DNA of 64,000 bases. Origin: Casuarina equisetifolia. Taxonomy: Eukaryota; Streptophyta; Magnoliopsida; Fagales; Casuarinaceae. The stretch is from positions 8,973,938-9,037,937 of the forward strand of contig CM052358.1 of assembly GCA_028551475.1 (NCBI GenBank), in the 5' to 3' direction. Under the pieces are notes generated by a model. It made no database searches. It saw nothing but the letters and a program-made list of their open reading frames with translations, and was not told the origin of the DNA. A program made the translations under genes and the position numbers. Of this stretch, positions 24,800 to 45,299 are shown piece after piece (position 1 is the stretch's first letter; each line of letters starts with the position of its first letter).

Positions 24800-27700
24800 A
24801 ATAAGAGAAATGGACGGCTAAAATTTCCTGAGAGGGAAGACCCAGATGTAGACGAAAATGAGAAGGAAACGTAAGAATATTGAATACAGTCATGCAGCTA
24901 TCCTCATGGCTATCGATGACTAGGATAATTGTCTCTGGCGACGATTTTGCTGTCTTGATGTTGACGTGTTTGAACCATGCCTTCCTATTGATTTTCGTTT
25001 TTCCACTTTTGATAGTATTTAATTTTTTTTTTGTGGGAATTTTTAGATTAATTTTAGTTTTCGAGTGGATCCCTCTAATCATGTTGCGTTTTAGTGTTTC
25101 TCTTTCTTTCAGGCTTCATCTGGTGGAGTAGTATCTCTCATTCAGGTAATTACTATTTTTACTGTGAGATTCACCTTTTTGTTACTAGGCATCCAATCCA
25201 TTATATCATCTTACACGAGGGATTCTCCCAGTTATAAGCATCTTATTCATTGACTTTTGGTGACTGCAGGTACAGCAACAAGTTATGTGGCTGTATTTTG
25301 AGTTTTCCACCTCCTTTTATTTTATTCAGAGGCAGGTAAGCTGGGGGTTGAAAGGGAGATATCTGATGAGTGGGTTTGCTCGAGAATAGCATAAAACACA
25401 AAAATGATTTGTGGTTCATTACTTAAAATTAGGAGGAACTGAAACATCAACGTGAGTGGGCTGAAAAGTAGAAGGAATTTAAGCTAGCTAGCACTTTTTT
25501 TGGACATGCTCTCATAACTGTAAAGCACATAGACTTATCACAAAAAACTGTAGCATTTCTTTTGGTTGTTAGATGTGATTTTAGCCATCAAACTTTCTGT
25601 TTTCATATCTCATCGCTGGCCTAGATAATTCCTTCAGATGAAGAACCATGGAGACTACCAATTTGATTGCTGAAATAAAACAGAAAGTTATGGTAAGAGA
25701 GTACTTAATGAAGCACATTATTGTGTCAATCATAGGTTGGTTCTTCATTTTTAGGCTTAATGTAAGCATCAATTATGATGAGCTCTCAAATTTGGCTTTT
25801 TAAGCGAAGGAATAGGGTATCTAGAGAATCCACTGTATAGACGGAAAGTTACGAGATAAAGAAGATCCACTATCTGCACCAAAAGATACAAGACAAGAAG
25901 ATCCACTTAGCTACTGTCCCTTGCAATTTTCTTTATAGTGTCCAGCCAGAAATCCACTACTACTTTCTCCTGTACTTTTTTTCTTTTTCTGTTCACTACT
26001 AGTTCTTCTTGGTGCCTTGGTGACTCAGTAGTGAAGTATGAAAAACGAACATCTTTGTATAAGCTCAAGAAAAAAAAATCCTTTATATCCATAGCGTGTA
26101 TGCATATGAACATATGTTGATAATTCCATTTTTCACAGTATTGGTGGAATTTTTGCGTTGTAAGTGTACTTTTTTTAAACGCATATACCTGGTGTTGAAT
26201 TTGAGATCAAAAAGTCTTAAATATTAACTACTCCTAACTGAGTAAAATATTTGTTGGCATTGTATGTACATTTGTAAGTTACCAACTTCCACGCAAATTG
26301 TTAACCTTAAGCAAGTAAGCTATGATGTCTTAGATTCAAACAAGTTATAACACCTTGTAAACACCCATAAAACCATTATATAATTTTTTTTTTCAATGAA
26401 AGGTCAAGAATTAAATATCACTATAAAAGAATTACAAATTTTTCAATTAGAAACATCATCATTTAGGCTTAAAAACTATACTTGATAAATTTCAAAATTC
26501 TTGCAAAAACTTATTACAACTCATAAACTTTGTTCCTGTAGTAATGAGATCTTCTCTCTTATGTCCTTCTTGATTTTAACAATAATGGTTAAACTATTAA
26601 AATTATTATATAATTCTCTAGACCATAATATGTGTCCTCCTAGAATATAGCTACCTAATTATATATCTTTAGTTTATGACATACTGGTGTCAGTTTCTCA
26701 CTCACGCTCCTTTTTCTCTATCATCAACTTATTTGTTTCCCTCTTGAAAAGTTAATATAAGAATCGGGGCTAATGAAGTGGTAGCTCTTAGTTAAAATCT
26801 TCTCACCCTCGTTACCTATAAAAAAGATTAAAAAAATTAGAGCATTTAGTTTTTCTTGCAAGTTATGTGCATTGTTTATAAGGTTCTCGTTTCAAGATAT
26901 CCAAATTTATAAGAAAATCCTTCTTCCGTGTGCCATTTTTCAAGCTTCAATAGGCACCTTTCACGTGCATCCTTTGAGTTTATGATTGAGGTACATGATT
27001 GGCTAACTAGATCTGATAATCCAACCTAACTTAACCAGTCTTTGGCTCACGGCAATCAGATCAACTTTTTAGCACATTTGCGTCTGAAAGCACTAAGAAT
27101 ATATTACTGCGTATACATCTCTTGCTTGATTCTCGAATGCTATCAATGGTGATAATTTTCTGCGATTATTATGGAAGACAAACACGGGATGACAAACCCC
27201 AAGCCATCGAGATGTTTTTTCTGGGTCCATGACGCACGTTTCAATTTGGATTCTCTTTATATAACTTATCATCAGGAGAATGTCCATCCACATGATCTTG
27301 ATCCTGTTATCCTGACCAAGAGAAGCAGGATTTGGTAAAATATCTTAAGATGTAGCTTTTTCATTTTCATTTTCCTTATTTCTACTTTGGAATAAAATGA
27401 TCATCTATCAAACCAAAGTATCACATGAAATCCAATATTATTCGTATTAAAGTGTGAGGAAAGACAACATTCAATGAAGAAAATAAAAATTGAAATAACA
27501 CTAAAATAATGTGTTACACGAAAACATCATTTTCCTTTTTTAATTTGCCCAACATTGTCCTTTTCTTTTTCTTTTTCCAATTTAAAAGGTGAAGGTTTCA
27601 ATCAATCCTGGGAATAATTTTTTGTGGGTTAGGCATCATTCACTAAATAGATGAGAAATAATTAGTCTTTTTCAATGTAACCACTACAATATCCTACTAC

Positions 27701-28060
27701 TAGATTGTCTCTTTCAGAGTAGGCAAAAAACCTAAAAAGTCTAACAAAAAAGATAATAATAGAATTTTCCGAATCATACTGTGCATGCATCTTCTCTTTA
27801 TTTGGTTGAAGCAGTTTTCATTACTTTTCCCTTTTGAAATTTTGAAGAGAAGACCAAAAGGACCATATTAGGTATCATGACACCTTAAAAACATTATTCT
27901 TCGAGCTTAATTTGTACACCTTGACCAACCTATATTTCAAATGAAGGTAGAAATTGAGGGGCTGGTGTTGAATCAATCCTACGTTGCTTTTGGTCCTTGT
28001 TTAGCTGAGAGACAACTTGTATGGTCTAAAAGCCTTCAGGTTTTCATATTTCTGATGTAT
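24800..28060. other. Upstream flank of NPF7-B, no gene seen
   Basis: The first few hundred bases match the region upstream of NPF7-A (for example, 'ggcgacgat' near 24,940 and 7,935), which identifies a shared promoter region. A single diverged copy of the unit A 194-bp repeat lies near 25,690-25,880. The rest, to 28,060, is AT-rich with scattered short frames and no recognisable protein. Confidence 0.5.
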
Positions 28061-31030
28061 TGCTGACAGTCGTCTTCGCACATTCAGTAGAAATTGTCAT
28101 TGTCGGCAGGTTTTGCGTGGTCCTAGCCGCGAGACACGAACCACGAAGTTCTGAGATAAATGTCAAACATAAAGAAAGCTTCCAACAAATCAGGTGCAAT
28201 TTACACGTCAAGCAAACTGGATATGTGGAAACTATGGAGTGTTTCTACGACATAAGCAACAGATGAGCCATCTTGTTGAGGAAAGCAGAAGCCAATAATG
28301 CCATGCCAGTGGACTGTGATTTGCTGCAGATACCGACGGCGTAGGATCAGGAACTGAGGACAGGATGAAGTGGGAAATCAAACCCAAGAACGTCGAGGAC
28401 TCTCTGGATTCTTAGGCATATTCAGGACCTCTTCACGGAGCACCTGTAAAAAGAGAGAGACTATCGAATTACTATCGTCACTGAGATTCAAGATGATGGA
28501 AGATCATGATTCAACATATAAATTCTTACTTTTATTAGAGTCAAGATTAAGACAAACATGAATCCAACAATTCCAAGAAATCCTAAAAAAAGGTTCTGTT
28601 AAAGAAGCCTAATGAATGCTTTATGAAGATGGCACCAGAAAATCAATCTCTTTCTAGAACCCTTTTTCTTTTTGTTGAAAAACTTGGTGGTGCAATAGTT
28701 TATGAGGCTGATAGCTACCTTAGTGAAACGTCTCGTGTAATTTCTTCTGTGATTGGAGGGACGAGATAAAATGAAAAATTCAACCTTAGCCTTTTGAGGT
28801 CGATTCAGGCCTGCAAGATTATGTTCCTGGTCTCTCTGCTTTTGGGGAACATGTCGATGACCCATTACCTGGATTGCAATAAGAGAAGCGATGTCTACCG
28901 TTGCTTTGTGTAAAAATGGTGTGGTCCATGGTGTTAATCTTTGGCATACAATCGAAAAATGGAATACTGCAGATAGATTGCTACGGTGGGTTTATGGTTG
29001 TTATAAGCCATGGGTTTCGTGTAGAGCATGGAACACTTGGAGAATGACTCTTTTCTAGAAATAGCCATTGGAAAGAAGTAGGTATATATTAGTGTTAAAA
29101 TAAAGGGAAGGGAAGAGGATAGTTTATTTTCCATTCTAAAATATTTATTTTTTTACCCACTCTGTAAATGATTTTCATTGGATTTTTTTCACTTTGACTA
29201 AGTGTTAAAACTATGAAAACTTTTGTCAAATAAATATCATAGATAGAAAGAAACGGAATCTATCTCCTTCAAATTACAACTTATATACTCATTCTTGTTA
29301 CCTTTATTAGCACTTGTAAAGGGTGTAATTAGAATCTCTGCACTTGTCTTGTCCTGATAACTTCATTTATTTTTTAGTTAGGGTAACTCCCATTTGTAGC
29401 AACCAAAAAAGAAAAAAGAAAATCATTGCAAGTGGCAATAAAGATAAATTGTCTATGAATAGTATCCTATTTTATAGAAAGAATCTCAATATATATTTCA
29501 AAACCAAGTGTCAAGATTTTACGTTGAAAACTAAAAACTACTAGATTTATCACAAGATGAAGCATAAAGCTGGGATTCAACTCATATTTCAGATGCAATT
29601 CGTAAAGTGTTGATTGGCTATGTATCATCAATCTCAAAGATAAATAGTTGATTCCTAGAACTGAGCGCAAACATTGTAAGAGGAACATGTACTTTACTAA
29701 TCAAAAAATCTCTAAATGATATATATATATAAAGATGTATATAAAATATTCTGTTTTTTTTTTCTATTAGTTAACATTTGAAAAATCAGTTTTCTCCAAG
29801 AAATGCTTAAAAAAGGCCCCATAACACTTGCTGGCAATTAGTCTTGATGGACTTGGATTGTAGTGGTTTGGTGAAGGTATTCAAAGGTAATTAGAGCTTT
29901 TGTGCAATTAAGCTTAGCCCTTTTGGCTCAGTGGTGGTTGTTCTTTACATTTAGCATCAGAATTATTACCATGTCATGTCTTCAAACTATGAAAGAGGTG
30001 ACATGCAGAAATGGCTACCTAGTGACAACAAAGCCCTAACACCAATAAGCTTAGAAGTGACACTACCGTGAAGCTGCCGTAACTGGGAAAGATGGGCCAC
30101 CAGGGCGTCGGCGTGGAAGCGTGGTGGGAGCGCTGTCACGATTAAATGTTTATGTCTGCGGGCGGAAAGTCATTTTAGTTTTACTAACTTCCAAATTGGC
30201 GGGCGAAATCCATATTTCCTTTTCCGAGAAAGCAAGAATCAAACTTGAAAAGCAAGAGCTCGTATTCAATTCATGATGGCTTATGTCCAATTGCTTATCA
30301 CATTCATGGCCAATAACCAATAAGCAGACATATATATCTCATACGAAAGCTTTCTTGATGTAATCTTCTACTGCTGTCTCGGCAAGTTGCAGAATGTTCA
30401 GACTGTTTAATGTCTTCAACTAACAAAGATGAGCACGGTATTAACCTGAACTGGAATCTGGGTTCGTCTTTGAAGATGATGTCTTCAATTACGCCTCAGG
30501 ATCTGTCTGATTTCGTTAAATATGACTTCCATCTATAACTGGGTTGGTCTTTGTTAATTATGATTATGATTTAAAGGAACTGTAGCTGATCAAATGCCAT
30601 GTTTAATCCCACAGAACTTGGAAAACTCCAGAAAAGCCGTCACTTGAAAGTTCAGAACTTTTGGTTCTCTTATTGTTTTTATCTCCAACTGCAATTCTTG
30701 CAAGTTACGAATGAGACATTTTACTTCTTGACAAACTGGGTTCTGTGATCTGAATTGAGTCTGTTGTTGATTTTAAATTGTCTTTTTCGTTGGTCTTAAA
30801 GTGAAAATTATTTATCAGAATTCAGAGCAATATGGCAGGTTTTAAAAGCAATATAATTAAGTGTATTTTCGAGGTAGGTCTATGTTCCATCACTCACCGT
30901 CACTTTCTTGTTAAGTTTTCGCTTCTATCGCTTTCCTTAGGTCTGATAATGGTGTTTAAGGGGCGTGGTCCCAGATTTGGCATGAGGAGTACCTTGATTC
31001 CTTGGAGATATAACTTCATTGGATGAATTT
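28060..31030. repeat. Partial, diverged third duplication unit (C) without a transporter gene
   Basis: 28,085-28,290 matches 10,025-10,200 (and 1-100): 'cttccaac', 'acgtcaagcaaactg', 'ttcta/tccgacataagcaacag'. Then 30,170-30,600 matches about 820-1,420, and 30,830-31,000 matches about 1,810-1,970 ('attttcgag', 'tgttccatc', 'gaggagtacctt'). Between 28,300 and 30,160 the sequence is unrelated to units A and B. No NPF7 exon is found, so this is either a truncated unit or the edge of the ancestral locus. Minus-strand frames near 28,600-28,865 are not recognisable. Confidence 0.7.
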
Positions 31031-33100
31031 CCCAGCTAATTGACACATTTGGATCAAGGTTCTATTTAAGCAAAAAGTCTTGAAGTCTGGTAATTAAGCA
31101 CCCAACTTGTCAAAATCAAACATGTGACCTTTGATCAAGATTGTAATAAAATGAGAGAATTGAGACTACCTATGAGTGAATTGCTTATATTGCTGTAATA
31201 ATTTGTATAATGGAAAACCTGATTATATAGAAGGAATATTATGAGAAGTATTACAGAAAATATTAATTTAGTTGCAAGATTAATTTGGCAACATATTTGT
31301 AAACGCATGCATGCTTTCTCATATGCACCAAGAAAGATGAATAAGAGATGATTAATTGCTTAGACATGACCTCAGGCATTCAATGCTAGACCTGAAAGCC
31401 CATCATTTTCCGGGCCAAGAATTGACGAAGTTCCTAGGCTTGGGGCTTAATTAATTTTGGGGTTAATCTCGGCCCGAGATTCAAAGTGAAGTTTAATGTC
31501 TGTTTGCCCGTTCCCAAGAAATCACAATGTTCATGCATCTGGGAACCACTATGGCTTCCATACCTGTAAGTAGAGCTCGAAGAAAAGAAGTTGCTTGAAT
31601 GTTCTTTTTACTGTTTCAACTTGTGGTGCTGTTTGCTGACTACAATGGAAGCACTTCTTTTGGTTTTCCAATTTAAAAAAAAAAAAAAAAGAAGGAAGAA
31701 GAATGACAAGAAAAGGTAAACTTTACAAACATTCTAAGAATACATCATTTCGGAAATTTGAAAAGATAGGAAACAGGAGCAGTTATGTAACAAAAGCCAA
31801 ACAATTAAATCTGTTATGTTGCACATAGTTGGCTTATGAATGGTTAAATCATATGTTCATGCAACTCCTGCACATTTATGTTTGTACTGTCTTTTGCTGC
31901 CATGCCTTAAAAGAAAACCTTTCTTCATTATTTTCACTTCATTTTGATGTTCCATAGATGAAAATTTATGGACTTTCCATCATCATGGAGTGACCTACTT
32001 TTGAGGTGCTTAAAGATTTTATTGTCTTCTTTCTTTTTCTATCCCCCTTTCTCTGTGGGAAGTTTTCTATCTATCTCCATTTCCAGGTATGCGGGCTAGA
32101 AGGTAAAAACAGATACGTACTTTGAATGTTCAGAAATGAAAATGAAAGCCAAAAAGGACTTTTAAGCTCAATACTCTGTTGAGAGGGACAATGTACCTTG
32201 TATTCTTTTCCTAGCCATATCGTGGGACGTGATGTGAATGAGGGGCAAATATAGCTTTCATGGGCAATACCAGAGAGAACCAAGGCCAACAGCTCCCTGT
32301 TGCAGCATAGTTTCTTGAACTAGATTCAGACATAGCGCCAATAGAAGATTTGGCTCTCATGGCAATGGTAATGCAATATGCCAAGACTTGTTGGCTATAT
32401 GCTTACGGTTTATATCAGAAGCAGGGACAAAAAGATTGTAGAACATCAATCATCAAGATCATTTAGAAATGGAACCAGCGTTTTCATCTATCACAATTTG
32501 TGAATAGATCGAAGACTACTGCGGTACACAGTCTGGGGGACACAGGGGGATCCCACTCTGTCGTGTTCTGGGGAGTTTCTCTATATGCCTGACTCCAGAA
32601 CGTGCATGTACAGAGCAGTCTGTGTGGCCCCTCTAGCCCATCACCATTGCTGCCTTCTTACTGGTCTCTGAGCATTATCCCAAGTACCACTGATACCATG
32701 AAAAGCTGCGTAAATGTCTGGTAGTGGTTTTCGGGGGAACCAGAGTGCAGTCGGCCAGGCTACAGTTCAAAACTTCCTTCCGAAAGCACCTTTTTGGAAT
32801 AAACTAACCAATGGAAACTCTCCCTCTGCGTCGCTCTGGCTCACCACGTGCTGTTCGTCAGCGGATCATGTGCCCCTGCTTCATATCTTAACGATACAAA
32901 GTCGACCCCCTTTCTACTTTCCACATTCCCAACCCCACCTCTGCCCTTCGTCGCCAAGAAACTCTTTCCACTCCGACTTTCCTTTCACGCTAGCTCTCCA
33001 ATCACTCACTATTCATTGCTCTTACGAAAAAGCTCCGACATGGACACCTAAATCTATTTCTTTTCACCTGAATCTTACAGTCTTCATGTAGCACTCACTC
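31031..33100. promoter_or_regulatory. Upstream region and probable 5' leader of the BSK gene
   Basis: No separate gene is supported. From about 32,500 the DNA becomes richer in G+C, and at 32,900-33,090 it becomes pyrimidine-rich, as in plant 5' leaders. A 125-codon plus-strand frame (32,714-33,091) ends nine bases before the BSK start codon. It could act as an upstream ORF if transcription starts before it, but its sequence looks low-complexity and unlike a conserved protein. No clear TATA box was identified. Confidence 0.45.
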
Positions 33101-42200
<9,100 letters not shown>

Positions 42201-43385
42201 CTAGCTTTTCCGCCAATGGTGGCTTCTTATCCCGTGACCTTTCTGCCGAATTTTACCATTATTCTGCTGTTATTCTGTGAGAAGATCCATGTAAGAACTA
42301 GGTTACTTAATGGTGAGGGTTATTTTAAGTTTGGCGCCCGCATCCTTTATTTGATTAGTTTCACACACAGAAATGTACAAAGCATGCCTAGTTACGAAAT
42401 TTAGTAGTAAGTTTACGTCGAACTGTGCAAGGCTAGTTCTGCCAATGACTTAGCAATGTCATTGCTACCCACATTATAAAACCAGCACTTCACAAATTTT
42501 GTTGCCGGTTCTAGATAGCATTTGGTGAGTAAATGACGATTAAAGAGATTAATACATAGGGTTCTATCAACATGGAAAATGGGTTCCATTATGGCTGCCT
42601 CCCTCTGAGGGTAATTCGATGAAGTATCTGATTGGTTGATTCCCAATTCATAACTAGCACCGTGGCTTCAATACCTCAAAATTTCATACTGTTCCTTTAT
42701 GTTGGTTTTCTTCAGTTTATAAAATTCTCCAATTATCTTGGAATAAAATCTCTCTTATGGAATTCCAAAATTTTTGACGATTGTATCAACTCATGGTTCA
42801 GCCACTGAATCAAATCATGGGTTAATTGGAACTAAATATCTGTCTTGTCCTTCAAATAAATCACAGCACATTGAATCACATGTCCATTTCTAAAATCAAG
42901 TCCCACTTGATTTAGTATATTTTTCCCTTGGTGATAGTGGCAGCTAGAGCCCCACACGTCGCTAAGTCCAATAATGCCAACCAGCCTCCTCTGGCTCTTT
43001 AGTTGTAAGAGCCTCCATATATTTTGGTTGTCTTCTAGCTATTGCATTGCAGCAACGCTCTCAGCTAAAAGTGCTAAGTCTTCTAGCATATCAAAATCTT
43101 TTCTTGTCTCCATCATCTCGAGCGAATTGACAAATAGTCTTCTCCCGTCTGAACCATAAAGGATGTTTCTTTTTCATTTCGAATCTTGTTAGCTTTATCA
43201 AACAAAAGATATAGACTTTCTACCCAATTAGAATTTTCTACTTTTCGAGCCTATTTAGTAAGTTGTGACTATAAAACTCAAATTCTCCCTCTTGAGTGCT
43301 TTTAAACTTCCAAAATTTATACGGTTGGAAGAATTTTTCTCTAACTCTCCATCATAATGAATTGGTTATCCAAAAGGTGAAGTGT
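42201..43385. other. BSK 3' region and intergenic DNA, no further gene identified
   Basis: The first 200 bases after the BSK stop are the likely 3' UTR. On the minus strand two stretches read like decayed coding sequence: 42,413-42,646 (77 codons, with NRHLLTKCYLEPATKFVKCW) and about 42,980-43,170 (with LEDLALLAESVAAMQ). Neither is recognised, and stop codons lie between them. They may be part of the neighbouring retroelement remnants. Confidence 0.4.
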
Positions 43386-43389
43386 TTTT

Positions 43390-43830
43390 TAAAATTTTTT
43401 ATTTAAAAAATAAAACAAGGGCAATACCATGACACATTTTATTATGAATAAAAGGAAATACTAAAAAACTATGTCTTTTAAACTTACAAAGGATAGGGAG
43501 TGATCCTAACCTTTGGAAAATTGGTTGTTAAGCTTACATACCACAATTACAACTAGAATAGACTTACAGCTAGAATGTAAATTCATGCAAAATAAGTAGT
43601 AAATACAAAGGGCAACATTTAGGATTAACCTTATGAAGGCCTATAATTTCCTAAGCCAAGTTAATCCTTTCTAAAGGCATTCATGTATGAGCTTGGTAAA
43701 TAGACTCAATGTTCAAAAGTATCTACATTCTAAACCTAGTGCCCGTGATTAGCCAACTTGTTTGCACTTGAATTCCCTTCCCTAAATATGTGACTAATTG
43801 TTATCCGTGGAGGCAACAAGTTTATGCATT
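43390..43830 (-). mobile_element. LINE (non-LTR retrotransposon) 3' remnant with RNase H end
   Basis: The minus strand at 43,736-43,795 encodes SHIFREGNSSANKLANHGH followed by a stop. This is the C-terminal signature of the RNase H domain found at the end of plant LINE ORF2 ('HxxREGNxxADxLAxxG'). The remaining 350 bases to the A/T-rich run near 43,390 fit a LINE 3' UTR and tail. The upstream ORF2 body is not readable, so this is a 5'-truncated, decayed copy. Confidence 0.6.
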
Positions 43831-44399
43831 TCCTTATTTGTCTTGGTGAATTTTTTCAACTACAACACATACCATAATTTTTATCATTGTAAGAAAATCT
43901 TTTAATCTTTCTATTGTAATTCCTTAGAAAATTATTTTGTTAGTAATTCCCCATTCAATATTTGACAAGGACCATTCTTCATAATTAATAATAACCCTAA
44001 CTTTGAGGATTCCATGCTTAAGGTTAAGATTATATGGCCTTTTCATTTGATTGAACGTGACCAATCAAATTTTTGTTGAATTTGTCTATAAATTCTCCAT
44101 GAGAGACACCTTTTTTCCTTTTCAAATAGGCTAACCCTCCTTAGTCTTTCTAACTCCAAATCTCATTTTGAGTTATCAAAAACATCTTAGATAGTGAGAA
44201 ATTCATTTACTTTTCCCATATTGAGTGGTTCCTTAATGATCTAATTTTTAGATAATTCTTTTTTCATCTCATTACTTTCTATCAAACAAAGTGAGGTATG
44301 CTTTGCCTTCACTTGATAGTTTTGTAGTAGTGTTTCCACTAAATTATTCAAAAACTCTTGCAAAGAAGATTTTAACTTTAATAATTTATATTATTCTTT

Positions 44400-44830
44400 T
44401 TATGGTAGAAATATAAGTTAGTATTAATAAAAAAAGTAGTGTATAAAAGTATAGAAACACCCGAACATTACAAGAATTAAAAAAATATGAAAAAATAAAA
44501 GTTGGAAGCCTCCAAATCTCACTCAAAATGATATTTTCTTATGAAAATTTTATATTTTAAACAAAGAAGCTCTCTCTTATATAATTTTCCTTACTTTAGC
44601 CAACAATGTCAAGTGTTATGTTATGAAATCATATTCTATTTCATTCTATCCATATGTAATAAATGTAAGCTAAAAAAGGTATCTTAAGATGCTTTGTAGC
44701 CAAATTTTTTCTTTTAATTGCTTTGATCATCCATTTTAGTTCTTTATTTTATCCTCTAACGTTATGTTGAATTCCATTTTAAGCAAGGATAATGTTCCAA
44801 AACCATCATTGTCCATAATATTTTTTTTTA
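44400..44830. repeat. Dispersed repeat, related to 60,890-61,230
   Basis: By eye this block aligns with 60,890-61,230 in the same orientation. Shared pieces include 'aaaagtata', 'attacaa', 'aaatatgaaaa', 'tcattcaaaa' and 'ttgctttgat', spread over about 350 bases. Identity is moderate. The family is unknown; possibly a retroelement 3' end. Confidence 0.5.
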
Positions 44831-45299
44831 AAAAAAAGATGACTTATATTTTCAACCTAAGACTGATAAAATTCTCAATATAAGTTAAGTACCATTCTTT
44901 CTATCATAAAAAGTTGATCTTGACAAATTAGTTATCCAATGAAATTATGTTTGTAGATGACATTGATCCAAGTTAGATCATATTAATCCAATTTTTCATT
45001 AATTGGTTAAAAGTACTAATAAATTTTTTTTTTTTTTATAGTAATAGGCAAACCTATAAAAAACCGAGATAAGTGTGAGTCTTATTTTGAGAAGACCTCT
45101 CCAATTCCATGTCATGAAATCTTTGATATAAAGTTACATTATTGAAGTATTTCTTTTTTAATTTTGTTGTGCTTTTCTTATTTCATCCAACTATTCTTTA
45201 GTGAAGTTTACTTCTTTTCCTATAACTACTTTTAGTTTAAGACTTTTTTTTTTTTAAGGAACCTCTAGTTGATTATCCTGAGATCATTATTCTATCATC

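Noticed and set aside
28599-28865. 88-codon minus-strand frame, K/R-rich
   Set aside because: No splice context, no recognisable domain, and no counterpart in the other duplication units.
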